Below, piece by piece: positions 26,739-35,682 of a stretch of 64,000 bases of DNA. Below the pieces are notes generated by a model, which saw nothing but the letters and a program-made list of their open reading frames with translations, was not told the origin of the DNA and searched no databases. The stretch is taken from the NCBI GenBank assembly GCA_016784025.1, contig JADHVL010000012.1:1-64000 (forward strand). The letters run 5' to 3'. The stretch comes from Fidelibacterota bacterium. GTDB taxonomy: Bacteria > Fidelibacterota > UBA8477 > JABMPR01. A program made the position numbers and the translations under genes. Each line of letters opens with the position of its first letter. The stretch's first letter is position 1.

Positions 26739-27830
26739 TCAACTGGTTTTCTTATTTATAAACGGTGGTTTAATGACTTTAATATCAAGACGACGACCTC
26801 TGATATCTATGCTGAGCTCGGTATTCACTTTGTGATGCGGTTTATCAATATAAGCAAGTCCAATCCCCTTTTTCAAAGATGGACTCTGACCACCTGATGT
26901 GACTACACCAACTTTATCATCCCCTGCAAAAATTTCATATCCATGACGTGGCAGTCCCCGATCCAGCATTTCAAAGGCAACCAGAAATCGAGAGAGTCCA
27001 GTTGCTTTCTGCTTAATCAAGGCATCGCGACCTAAAAAATCCCCATTTTCAAGATCCGTTGCCCAACCCAAACGGGCTTCAAGGGGCGTGGTAGTTTCAT
27101 CAATATCGTTTCCGTAAAGACAGAACTTCATTTCCATCCTTAAGGTATCCCGGGCGCCCAGACCAATTGGTGCCAATCCATATTCTGCACCTGCTTCCAT
27201 CAAAGCACTCCAGAGTTGTTCTGATTCCGCAGGATCATGGTAAAGTTCATAACCCAACTCACCTGTGTAGCCAGTTCGAGAGATCATCATGGGTAATCCA
27301 TTCACATCACCTATCCCAAAGTGATAAAATTCAAGATTTTCCAGGTTGGCAGAAGTCAATTTGGACAGAATATTCATTGATTCCGGTCCCTGTAGAGCGA
27401 GCAATGCAATTCCGTCAGATCCGTTTGTGAGTTGCACATCTTGAAACTTCTCAACCAGGTCGGATAAATGATTCCAATCCTTCTCAAGATTTGAGGCGTT
27501 TACAACCAGCAAAAAACGATCTGCAAAACGGTAAATGAGAAGGTCATCAACAATGCCACCATTTTCAAGACACATCGTTGAATACTGTACCTGACCCTTT
27601 TCCATGGATGCAACATTATTTGCTGTGGCATATTCTACAAATTCCAGAGCTTGCTCCCCTGTCACCCAGAACTCTCCCATATGGGAGACATCAAACAAAC
27701 CAGCCTGATTTCTAACTTTCTCGTGCTCAGCAATGATACCTTCATATTGGATGGGCATTTCATACCCTGCGAATGGTACCATCTTTGCCCCAAGTGATTT
27801 ATGAATGGCATTAAAAGCGGTTAGTTTCAT
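26739..27830 (-). CDS. gcvT: Aminomethyltransferase (glycine cleavage T protein)
   Basis: 363 residues, standard length. FDVSHMGEFWVTGEQALEFV, GIVDDLLIYRF, ISRTGYTGELGYELY and GLGARDTLRMEMKFCLYGND mark the folate-binding T protein. It transfers the methylene group from the aminomethyl-lipoyl H protein to THF. The other gcv genes are not in the window. No glycine riboswitch motif is visible in the 169-bp leader/divergent spacer. Confidence 0.96.
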   Translation of the reverse strand: MKLTAFNAIHKSLGAKMVPFAGYEMPIQYEGIIAEHEKVRNQAGLFDVSHMGEFWVTGEQALEFVEYATANNVASMEKGQVQYSTMCLENGGIVDDLLIYRFADRFLLVVNASNLEKDWNHLSDLVEKFQDVQLTNGSDGIALLALQGPESMNILSKLTSANLENLEFYHFGIGDVNGLPMMISRTGYTGELGYELYHDPAESEQLWSALMEAGAEYGLAPIGLGARDTLRMEMKFCLYGNDIDETTTPLEARLGWATDLENGDFLGRDALIKQKATGLSRFLVAFEMLDRGLPRHGYEIFAGDDKVGVVTSGGQSPSLKKGIGLAYIDKPHHKVNTELSIDIRGRRLDIKVIKPPFINKKTS

Positions 27831-28029
27831 GAGTGTGGGTCCTTACACAATTATTCAGCTTTGAATCTAATGGTGATAAGATCAGGTCAAAATTGAAAAT
27901 CAACCCAATATTGAGTATGAAGAGCGAATAAGCCTTACTACAGTTAATATTTATGGCATTTCAAACAGATTCAATAATCATACTTCCCTACCCACAACAA
28001 TGAATTATATTGATAAAAAGGGATTCATA

Positions 28030-29886
28030 ATGTCTTTGCTCAACAGACACTCTCTGGCGTTCGTATTCTTCCTTGGAACACTTTTTGGTCAGGCTGATAT
28101 GCCCTCATCAATTAGATTTGCCTGGCTCACAGACACCCACGTAGGCGCAAGGACTGGGGCTGAAGACCTAAGTATCGTTGTACATGATATTAATAAAAAC
28201 GACAGTATCTCATTTGTTATCGTTTCTGGAGATATCTCTGAGCTCGATGTTGGCCAAAACCTGTACCAGGCCAAATCCATTTTAGATAGTCTCACATCCC
28301 CATATTATATCATCCCAGGAAATCATGATTTAAAATGGTCTTCGTCTGGCGGCCAACTCTTCGAACAGTTGTGGGGAGCCGACAGGTTCAACTTCGAAGT
28401 GGGAGATTATCGTTTTATTGGGTCACACCAGGGTCCCCTCCTGAGGATGGGCGCTGGCTATATTGATCCAGCTGATATTTCCTGGGTCGAATCTATTCTC
28501 CAATCCTTGCCTGATCCTCGACAAAAGATATTTATCGTCATGCACTACCCTCTAGATCCATCAGTTGACAACTGGCATGCACTCCGGGATGTCCTGCGCC
28601 CTTTTAATATTCAGGCCGTGCTACATGGACACGGTCATTCCAATCGAGCCACATCCTATGAAGGCATCCCTGGTGTCATGAGTCGTTCCATTTTAAGACG
28701 TGGAGAGCAACCCACAGGTTATAGCATTGTTGAACTATATCCGGATCATGCGAATTTTATTGAAAGGATTCCACTGGCAGACAGCACTCATCTCTGGAAC
28801 AGACTACCCCTTGGCGATAAAAACGCTCAGGATTCCTTGAGTCTGCCCTACCCTGACTATTCGGAGAATGATACGTCTGGTGTGGAGGTTGTCTGGCAAC
28901 ACAAAACTGGCTCTCTCATCACGTCAGCTCCAACGGTTGATGTTGCTCAGGTATTTGTCAGCACAGTCGGGGGCGAACTCATAGCCCTGGATATTGAAAG
29001 TGGCCACGTGAATTGGAGTTGGCAAGGAGGTGGAGCCATTCACTCCACGCCTACTGTGAAAGGGTCACGCGTTGTGATCGGCTCAGTGGATTCAACAATT
29101 TCATGTATTTCGTCAAGGAATGGTGAATTGCTGTGGCAGGTTAGAAGTGAGGCCTCTGTTTTTAGCTCAGCGCTGGTAAAGGGTAGAAAAGTTTATATGG
29201 GGAATGGAGCAGGCCAGATTCATGCCCTGAACCTGAGAAATGGAAAAAAGAAATGGACCTTTCGTGGAGGATCAGGATACATCGAGACGAAGCCTGTTCT
29301 AGCCAATGGCAAAATAATATACGGTGCTTGGGATGAATCAATTTATGCCCTTAATGCCAGGAATGGGCAACTCGAATGGCAATGGTCTGATGGTAGATCT
29401 GGTCTGTTATACTCACCAGCGGCTTGCTGGCCAGTGGTGGCGGATAATAAAGTAATTGTCGTAGCTCCTGATCGTGTAATGACAGCAATCGATATCTCCA
29501 ATGGTGAGACCATCTGGCGGAAATCTGGTCACAAGGTCAGAGAATCTATTGGGGTATCTGAAGACGGGATGCAAGTTTTTGCCAGAACCATGCAAGATTC
29601 AGTCATCTCAGCTAAAACCGCAGGTGATAGCTTTGATTTGGATTGGGTTAAACATGTGGGATTCGGTTATGACATCGCACCCAATGCCATGTTGGAGAAA
29701 GATGGTTACATCTTTTTCAGCACAGACAATGGGAGTGTTTTTTGTCTGGAGCGAGCCACTGGGGACTTGGTCTGGAGACACCGGATCAGCGATGGTTTGG
29801 TTAATACACTTGCAGTGATCGATTCGAAACGCGTGATTTGTACTGCCGCAGACGGGAAAGTAAGTTTACTACGCTTTGTGGATTAG
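28030..29886 (+). CDS. Secreted metallophosphoesterase fused to a PQQ-type beta-propeller
   Basis: 618 residues from the ATG at 28030, chosen over one 30 bp upstream because AAGGG sits 8 nt before it and it begins a clean signal peptide (cut near GQA). N-terminal calcineurin-like phosphoesterase motifs in order: LTDTHVG (DxH), VVSGDISE (GD), IPGNHDL (GNHD), MHYPL and HGHGHSN. From about 285 on come about seven PQQ/WD-like blades of the form ...LVWRHRISDG, with VWQHKTGSLITSAPTVD, VNWSWQGGGAIHSTPTV and KKWTFRGGSGYIETKPVL. Known: each module is common; this fusion is seen in FCB secretomes. Substrate unknown; a phosphomonoester or phosphodiester in the periplasm or at the surface is inferred. 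Confidence 0.85.
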   Translation: MSLLNRHSLAFVFFLGTLFGQADMPSSIRFAWLTDTHVGARTGAEDLSIVVHDINKNDSISFVIVSGDISELDVGQNLYQAKSILDSLTSPYYIIPGNHDLKWSSSGGQLFEQLWGADRFNFEVGDYRFIGSHQGPLLRMGAGYIDPADISWVESILQSLPDPRQKIFIVMHYPLDPSVDNWHALRDVLRPFNIQAVLHGHGHSNRATSYEGIPGVMSRSILRRGEQPTGYSIVELYPDHANFIERIPLADSTHLWNRLPLGDKNAQDSLSLPYPDYSENDTSGVEVVWQHKTGSLITSAPTVDVAQVFVSTVGGELIALDIESGHVNWSWQGGGAIHSTPTVKGSRVVIGSVDSTISCISSRNGELLWQVRSEASVFSSALVKGRKVYMGNGAGQIHALNLRNGKKKWTFRGGSGYIETKPVLANGKIIYGAWDESIYALNARNGQLEWQWSDGRSGLLYSPAACWPVVADNKVIVVAPDRVMTAIDISNGETIWRKSGHKVRESIGVSEDGMQVFARTMQDSVISAKTAGDSFDLDWVKHVGFGYDIAPNAMLEKDGYIFFSTDNGSVFCLERATGDLVWRHRISDGLVNTLAVIDSKRVICTAADGKVSLLRFVD

Positions 29887-29943
29887 TTCTGTTTCAGACA
29901 AAAAAAGAGGAATCCCAATCTTTAATTATCCAGCAGGTATGAT

Positions 29944-30831
29944 ATGAGTTGGACTAAGACTCTTTTTAGATGGCTACCAGCTCTTGCCATTCTATTTGGC
30001 TTGATCACCAGATTTGGTGCTGAAAATACATGGTTGATTCAACCTAGTCTCATGGTGATCATTTTTTATACTTTTATTGAATCTAGGGCACAAATATGGA
30101 AAAATTTGTCAAAGTTTCATTTGTATGTGATCCTGGGACAGGTCAGTATCGCGATAGGAATCTTTTTTCTTCTAAATTTAATTTCAGTTGAGGTGGCTGC
30201 TGCTGGATTGGTTATCGCGCTCTCACCCACGGCAGTATCTGCAGGGGCAGTTGCGTCTGGGTTGCGGGTAAATATGAGTCATATTATGTCTGTGATCGTC
30301 GTGAGCAATCTATTTGCCTGCTTCACATTCTCAATCATTCCACCTTTAATAGGAAATGATTCCTATTCATTCACCTCCACCATGGAACCATTTAGAATCG
30401 TAGGTATTACGGTCGTTATTCCATTTATTATTTCAAAAATTTGGCTTCGCTATGGGCGATTTTCAGGTGACTGGAAACCAAAGCAATATGTCGGTATATT
30501 TGTTCGAATTTTATGGGCTGCTATTTTGGGTGTATCAGCGTCTAAAGTTGGTGTGTGGTATTTTGAAAACACCCGATCTGGTTTGATCGATTTAGCCTGG
30601 CCACTTTTGCTGGGAATGGGGATATTTGCAATATTCGCAGCAATAGGTTATTACATCCCACGCGAGAAAAAAATAGGATCGCTCATATCCTTTAGCCATA
30701 AGAATTCAGGATTAGCTCTTCTGCTAATTATCAATACCTTCCCAATGTCTGCAGTGGCAGTTATCCTTAGTTATTCACTCGCACAGAATATATTTTTCTC
30801 AATGCTTATTGGACGCTATGCTCCCAAATAG
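29944..30831 (+). CDS. BASS/bile acid:sodium symporter-like membrane transporter
   Basis: 295 residues, nine to ten hydrophobic helices. VIALSPTAVSAGAVASGL and the later SFSHKNSGLALLL fit the two crossing-helix motifs of the SBF/BASS fold. Known: family members carry organic anions or other small solutes with sodium; the substrate is not readable. It follows the phosphoesterase-propeller gene by 57 bp on the same strand and is convergent with ruvA. Confidence 0.65.
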   Translation: MSWTKTLFRWLPALAILFGLITRFGAENTWLIQPSLMVIIFYTFIESRAQIWKNLSKFHLYVILGQVSIAIGIFFLLNLISVEVAAAGLVIALSPTAVSAGAVASGLRVNMSHIMSVIVVSNLFACFTFSIIPPLIGNDSYSFTSTMEPFRIVGITVVIPFIISKIWLRYGRFSGDWKPKQYVGIFVRILWAAILGVSASKVGVWYFENTRSGLIDLAWPLLLGMGIFAIFAAIGYYIPREKKIGSLISFSHKNSGLALLLIINTFPMSAVAVILSYSLAQNIFFSMLIGRYAPK

Positions 30832-30873
30832 CAGCAGAACCCCTATTCTTGTTTGTTAGTTTAGAGCGAAGTT

Positions 30874-31470
30874 TTACTTCTGCAGAACCTTCTTGATGAG
30901 CTGTTCGACGGAGAGCTCAGAATCACTATCCTTGAGAATTTTACGAATCTTTGCAAACACTTCAGAACGAGAATAGCCTAGTGCCTCCAAGGCCAAAATA
31001 GCCTCATTCTCAACACTATTGTCTTCTAACTGAGCAGTAAGCCCACCAGGTTCCACGTTGCCGAGACCCTTCTCTATCTTGGGCTTGAGTTCGAGAATAA
31101 GCCTTTTTGCAGTTGTGGGGCCAATTCCAGGCGTTTTAGCAATGGTTTTTGCATCCTCGGCCATGACCCAGTTGCTAATATCTGCAGGGGATCCTCCAGA
31201 AAGGATGGCCAAAGCGGCTTTGGGTCCAATCTTTGAGATTCCAATAAGGGTATAGAAGAACTCACGCTCAACCTTTTTTACAAAACCATATAGATCAAGT
31301 ATATCTTCCCTCACATGTAGATAGGTATAAACGGTCACAGAGTTTCCAGGAGCGGGCAACTGCTCAAAAGTACTATGGGAAACCTTTAGCCGATACCCAA
31401 TGCCTGATGTTTCAACAACAATATAGTCAGGTTGCTTGTCTACCAACTTACCAGAAATAAACTCGTACAT
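30874..31470 (-). CDS. ruvA: Holliday junction helicase subunit RuvA
   Basis: 198 residues, standard. N-terminal OB fold (MYEFISGKLVDKQPDYIVVE), two helix-hairpin-helix motifs (FFYTLIGISKIGPKAALAIL and AKTPGIGPTTAKRLILELK) and a C-terminal RuvB-binding helix. Start overlaps the ruvC stop as TAATG. ruvB is not in the window. Confidence 0.97.
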   Translation of the reverse strand: MYEFISGKLVDKQPDYIVVETSGIGYRLKVSHSTFEQLPAPGNSVTVYTYLHVREDILDLYGFVKKVEREFFYTLIGISKIGPKAALAILSGGSPADISNWVMAEDAKTIAKTPGIGPTTAKRLILELKPKIEKGLGNVEPGGLTAQLEDNSVENEAILALEALGYSRSEVFAKIRKILKDSDSELSVEQLIKKVLQK

Positions 31471-31958
31471 TAGATACCCAACTTTGATAATTTGTAATTT
31501 AAGCCATGACAGATGGCGATCCCCAAGGCGTCAGAAGCGTCCATGGTTACTGGATCTTCTTTAAGCTTGAGTAGGCGTTTCACCATATATAGAACCTGTT
31601 CTTTATCTGCAGCGCCATTGCCGGTAACAGCAGATTTGACTTTACGGGCGGCGTATTCATGAACCTCCAGGTCGGCATGTTTTCCAGCCAACATGGCAAC
31701 ACCTCGGACATGGCCCATGAGTAGGGCGGTTCTCGCATTCTTTCCATAGAAGGCTTCTTCAATAGACAATACATCCGGTTCGAACTGCTTGATAGATACC
31801 GCAATTCCCTTATAGAGAACGGCTAATTTATCTGACAATGGATCACTGTTTTTGGTTTTAATGACGCCTGAATAAACTGATTTAAAACGATTCCCGTCGT
31901 AGTCAACAACCCCAACACCCAGAATCCTCAGACCAGGATCAATGCCGATAATCCGCAG
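31470..31958 (-). CDS. ruvC: Crossover junction endodeoxyribonuclease RuvC, apparent CTG start
   Basis: 162 residues when read from CTG at 31958-31956. A conventional start is first available at a TTG at 31838 and would remove 40 residues with the catalytic N-terminus. From the CTG the protein opens LRIIGIDPGLRILGVGVVDY, and the catalytic residues fall where they belong: D7 (as in E. coli), E67 in SIEEAFYGKNA, D140 and D143 in MDASDALGIAI. An in-frame TAG (the yebC stop) lies two codons upstream of CTG, so nothing earlier is possible. GGAG lies 6 nt before it. RuvC resolves Holliday junctions. The gene is coupled to yebC upstream and ruvA downstream, the classic order. Confidence 0.92.
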   Translation of the reverse strand: MRIIGIDPGLRILGVGVVDYDGNRFKSVYSGVIKTKNSDPLSDKLAVLYKGIAVSIKQFEPDVLSIEEAFYGKNARTALLMGHVRGVAMLAGKHADLEVHEYAARKVKSAVTGNGAADKEQVLYMVKRLLKLKEDPVTMDASDALGIAICHGLNYKLSKLGI

Positions 31959-31961
31959 GTT

Positions 31962-32708
31962 CTACTCCAGACTTTCCAGCATTTCATCAGTGAAATTCAC
32001 ACTGGCTGATAGTTTCTGCATATCGTCGTGATCATCAAGGAGTTCCATTAGGTGAACAACTTTTGGAAGATCCTCTGCACTAACTTCAGTGAAATTATTG
32101 GGTATTTGTTGAATCTGGGCCACCTCCACCGAATAACCGGCTTCAACAATGGCCTCATTTACTGTATTGAGATCATTGGGGGCAGATAGAATTTCAAAAA
32201 AGTCACCTTCATTACTCATATCTTCAGCTCCACCTTCCAGGGCAGCCATCATGAGTTCATCTTCATCGACGCCTTCTGTTGGAACCTGGAGGATACCCTT
32301 GGTATCAAACATCCATCCCACAGCGCCAGCCTGAGCCAGATTCCCACCATGTTTACTGAGTAGATGACGAATCTCTGAAACGGTCCGATTGCGATTGTCT
32401 GTTGCAACCTCCATCATGAGCGCCACACCACCTGGACCATAGCCTTCATAAATGATTTCTTCAATGATGACACCTTCGAGATCGCCTGTGCCTTTTTTAA
32501 CAGCTCGTTCGATGTTGGCGGTTGGCATGTTGGAGGCTTTGGCTGTAGAAATAGCTGTCCGGAGACGTGGATTTGTTGCTTCGTCACCACCACCAGCTCG
32601 AGCGGCAATGGTTAATTCTTTCGCTATCCGTGTAAATACTTTGCCTCTAGCAGCATCAACAACGGCTTTTTTTCTTTTAATGGTGGACCATTTACTGTGA
32701 CCGGACAT
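31962..32708 (-). CDS. yebC: YebC/PmpR family protein
   Basis: 248 residues, typical. SGHSKWSTIKRKKAVVDAAR, KVFTRIAKELTIAARAGGGD, IYEGYGPGGVALMMEV. Known: YebC-like proteins act as transcriptional regulators and, for some, as translation factors at polyproline stalls. It is usually found before ruvC, as here (4 bp). Confidence 0.95.
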   Translation of the reverse strand: MSGHSKWSTIKRKKAVVDAARGKVFTRIAKELTIAARAGGGDEATNPRLRTAISTAKASNMPTANIERAVKKGTGDLEGVIIEEIIYEGYGPGGVALMMEVATDNRNRTVSEIRHLLSKHGGNLAQAGAVGWMFDTKGILQVPTEGVDEDELMMAALEGGAEDMSNEGDFFEILSAPNDLNTVNEAIVEAGYSVEVAQIQQIPNNFTEVSAEDLPKVVHLMELLDDHDDMQKLSASVNFTDEMLESLE

Positions 32709-32720
32709 AATTCTCCCACT

Positions 32721-33173
32721 CTAATTTTCGAATTCTGGTGTATTCTCAGTCCTGATGACCCATGCTCGTCGGAATCCATTTTGAAAGGCAAATTGCTGCA
32801 AACTTTGGGCATCTTCTCGATTGTTCATTTTCCCGACTCTGATTTTGTAATAGGGACTGTCAAATTGTATCATGATTTCGTCTTCAAAGGTCGAAGCAGC
32901 TCTGGTTTCCAGTGCAATAGCTTCATCATAATTATTTGTGCTGCCCAATTGAACACGAAAAACAAAACTGGAGTATTCGGTAACCTCCACAGTATCAATG
33001 TCATCACCCATGCTGGTGTAATAAGCTCTTAAAGATTTTATTTGTTCAATACGGGCTTTTGAACTGGGCCAATCATGCAATGTAGTCGGGTCAAAAGACT
33101 CATCTAATTTGACCTTATTCTGCCCCAACATGACGAGGGGTAGAAGAAAACTAATATAGACCAACAGCTTCAT
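32721..33173 (-). CDS. Exported SPOR-domain protein
   Basis: 150 residues. Signal peptide (1-17, LVMLGQ). The C-terminal half is a SPOR repeat: FVFRVQLGSTNNYDEAIALE, then YKIRVGKMNNREDAQSLQQF and RAWVIRT. Known: SPOR domains bind glycan strands stripped of stem peptides at division sites. The first 23 bp overlap the end of batE, so it behaves as a sixth gene of the bat operon. No enzyme domain. Confidence 0.8.
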   Translation of the reverse strand: MKLLVYISFLLPLVMLGQNKVKLDESFDPTTLHDWPSSKARIEQIKSLRAYYTSMGDDIDTVEVTEYSSFVFRVQLGSTNNYDEAIALETRAASTFEDEIMIQFDSPYYKIRVGKMNNREDAQSLQQFAFQNGFRRAWVIRTENTPEFEN

Positions 33174-33906
33174 GAATTATCCATCCTGTTTTTCCATCTT
33201 CCAATCTAAGTTCATACCAGGCATCTGTCGCATCTAAAATTTCCGCCGAAGTCCCTTCATGTATCACAAATAAAGTACTGGAACCTGGTATGGGTGCGCT
33301 AGTCACTTCCGCTTCATCGACCAATAAAATGGCGTGTTTCTCATTCAAGGCTATTGATCTGTCCATGAGCCATCCCCCTACCACTAGAAGTAGGACTCCG
33401 GTAACAATTGTAGCCGGTGTAATCACGCGTCCTATGGAATTTCCTCGGGTAAGACGGCTGAGGATGATTCCTAGAATCAGCAGACTAAATAGGATTTGTT
33501 CGAGTAATTTTAATTCAGCCAATGACAGACTTTTGCGCAGCGCTTTAAACCAGGCGATAAATGGCATTGGTTCCGGCAACTCAAAGCGATCTTTGAGAAA
33601 TAGTCTCGAGTATTCAAGGTTATGCAAAACATCTGGATCCCTGGGGCTCAGTTGTCGGGCTTTTTCAAACTGTAAAATGGCTTTCCCATACTCCTTCTCA
33701 GAAAAATAGGCGCATCCCAGATTGTAATGAAGGGCGGTAGATACCATATCTGTAGCCAATACCTTTTCATATGAGGTGATGGCAGATTCAAACTCCCCTT
33801 TTTCATAATGACCATTCCCCTGAGCCATCAGACCCTGGGCATCAACTGCAAATACAGAATTGACCATCATGAATAAAAGTAAAGGCCAAACCAGGAAGGC
33901 TCTCAT
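33151..33906 (-). CDS. batE: BatE-like TPR and SH3 protein
   Basis: 251 residues from the ATG at 33906 (TAATG overlap with the batD stop); a longer reading to 33957 lacks support. Signal peptide (VNSVFA). Two to three TPRs follow (GNGHYEKGEFESAITSYEKV, LGCAYFSEKEYGKAILQFEK), then two transmembrane helices (about 137-153 and 164-181) and a C-terminal SH3-like domain (AEILDATDAWYELRLEDGKT). Known: BatE closes the bat operon, implicated in aerotolerance and envelope stress in Bacteroides and Leptospira relatives; the mechanism is unknown. Confidence 0.85.
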   Translation of the reverse strand: MRAFLVWPLLLFMMVNSVFAVDAQGLMAQGNGHYEKGEFESAITSYEKVLATDMVSTALHYNLGCAYFSEKEYGKAILQFEKARQLSPRDPDVLHNLEYSRLFLKDRFELPEPMPFIAWFKALRKSLSLAELKLLEQILFSLLILGIILSRLTRGNSIGRVITPATIVTGVLLLVVGGWLMDRSIALNEKHAILLVDEAEVTSAPIPGSSTLFVIHEGTSAEILDATDAWYELRLEDGKTGWIIHEAVGLY

Positions 33907-35678
33907 TACAGGACCCTCCTTAATTTTTGGAAGAGTTCTTGAGTGGCTGAAATCCATTCTGAAGCTGATCGCTTCACAGCCCCGGGAGCAAACCGATCCA
34001 TGGCCAGATCCTCTAGAAAAGTTCTGTTTTCATCAACAATTTCTTGAGAAATGCCATGTCTATTTAACAATTCAGTAAATTCTGCTGTATCTAAAGTATT
34101 CTCTGCCACATTAAAACGAGCACCAATAAATCCAGTGATACATTGGTGGAGCAATGCTCTTAATTCTTCTGAATCTCCAGAAAGTTTTTCGGCCTTCTTG
34201 ATTTGCTTCCTGGCTTGTTTAATGGCATTGGTCCGTCGGCGAAAATCAACATTTCCCTCAAGACGTCGAGACTGATATTCATAAGCAAAGGCTCCACCAA
34301 GAGCTAATACACCAAAAATGTGAAGCATCCAGAATGTTCCCCCCATTGAGGAGGTCTGGGCTCTGGTAAATTTTGTATCTGCAGATTTTATATAACGGAT
34401 GTCTTCCTGCATTAGTTCGACTTCTTCCCTGCTATACCCTGAGGTAACCACAGGTTGGGAACCTTCGGCATCATAGACGCTCATTTTAATCTTGCCTGAA
34501 CTCCTGGTGACATACTTCTGTGTTTTCAGATCGAAGTAAGTGAATTCAATAGGATCAATGAGAATTTCACCAGGGATACGAGGTACCAGTAAATAGGTAG
34601 ATTTCTTTGAGCCAGTGTGCTTCATTCCCTTAATGCTGACGTTTTCAGTTCTCTCAGGCTTGAAAATGTCAACTCCTTCAGGAAGCTTTGGCTCAGGAAG
34701 TTGCAGGGATTTAAAATTACCTGATCCAGTGAGAGAGATACTTAATCCAACAGCATCATTGGCAAATACAGCATTGGTATCCAAACCGGCTCGAATTTGA
34801 AAATTGCCTACTGCACCACTAAATTTATACGGTCTGGGCTCTGGCAAACTCTTCACATTTATCTTTAGGGGGTTGGAGAGAAAGTTTTTGGTCGCTTTTC
34901 TGTTACCACTAAAGAAGGGATCATTAAAAAAAGGATCGTTGAATCGTCGAGTACTCCTCTGATTCGATTTAACCTCAATTTCCAATTCGGTTTTTAAAGG
35001 ATCTATGACCAATTCACCAGATCGAGTTGGATAATACAGCACTGTTTTCAAAATTGCAGTATTGTAACGAACACCATTAACCACCTCAGAAACCAGTCTT
35101 GGCTGGGCAGACTGTGGTATTTCTTCAGCCCAGAAACCAACAGCATCTGGAAGTTTCTCCACCTGATAGTTATAGACTCCAACTTTTGTAAACAACTTAT
35201 AGCGAACCGTGAGAGGCTCGCCCACATAGACACTGGATTTAGATGGGATAGCCCGCAAGTAGACGGTTTGGCTGGTAGGTGCCTGACTTCCACCAGATCC
35301 GCGAGCCGCTACAATCTCAAGCCTCAAGGGTTTGGTTTTGTAACTTTTGTTTCCCAGATTGACATCCACTGAGGGAAACACAACCTGACCGGGTTCCATG
35401 GCAACAAAGGTATAGCTTATGGTTTTTTTACTGCTGGTTTTGCCATTTACAATGGTGTAGTTGGATGATTGCATGGGTCCTGAGAGAAGGGCAATCTTAT
35501 CAATATCTCCTATACGAACGTTGGGCATAATATCACTACCTTCAACTTCCAGTTTCCAGGTAAATGATTCCTTTACCAGAATCTGCTTGGCATCCAAACT
35601 GGCGGTGACACGGACCTGCCCATATGTCACGGAATTAATACTGAGCAAGATGAGGATGAGGAAATACTTAAGCTTCAT
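33906..35678 (-). CDS. batD: BatD protein
   Basis: 590 residues from the second in-frame ATG, giving the signal peptide KLKYFLILILLSINSVTYG; a reading from 35699 adds seven residues. Repeated Ig-like beta domains follow (VRVTASLDAKQILVKESF; TVYLRAIPSKSSVYVGEPLT; FQIRAGLDTNAVFANDAVGL), a transmembrane helix near residue 440 and a helical cytosolic tail. PF13584-type oxygen-tolerance protein: a large periplasmic partner of BatA/B. Confidence 0.9.
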   Translation of the reverse strand: MKLKYFLILILLSINSVTYGQVRVTASLDAKQILVKESFTWKLEVEGSDIMPNVRIGDIDKIALLSGPMQSSNYTIVNGKTSSKKTISYTFVAMEPGQVVFPSVDVNLGNKSYKTKPLRLEIVAARGSGGSQAPTSQTVYLRAIPSKSSVYVGEPLTVRYKLFTKVGVYNYQVEKLPDAVGFWAEEIPQSAQPRLVSEVVNGVRYNTAILKTVLYYPTRSGELVIDPLKTELEIEVKSNQRSTRRFNDPFFNDPFFSGNRKATKNFLSNPLKINVKSLPEPRPYKFSGAVGNFQIRAGLDTNAVFANDAVGLSISLTGSGNFKSLQLPEPKLPEGVDIFKPERTENVSIKGMKHTGSKKSTYLLVPRIPGEILIDPIEFTYFDLKTQKYVTRSSGKIKMSVYDAEGSQPVVTSGYSREEVELMQEDIRYIKSADTKFTRAQTSSMGGTFWMLHIFGVLALGGAFAYEYQSRRLEGNVDFRRRTNAIKQARKQIKKAEKLSGDSEELRALLHQCITGFIGARFNVAENTLDTAEFTELLNRHGISQEIVDENRTFLEDLAMDRFAPGAVKRSASEWISATQELFQKLRRVL

Positions 35679-35682
35679 CACA

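Noticed and set aside
27831-28029. Searched for a glycine riboswitch upstream of gcvT.
   Set aside because: No conserved riboswitch core is visible; the region looks like a plain divergent spacer.
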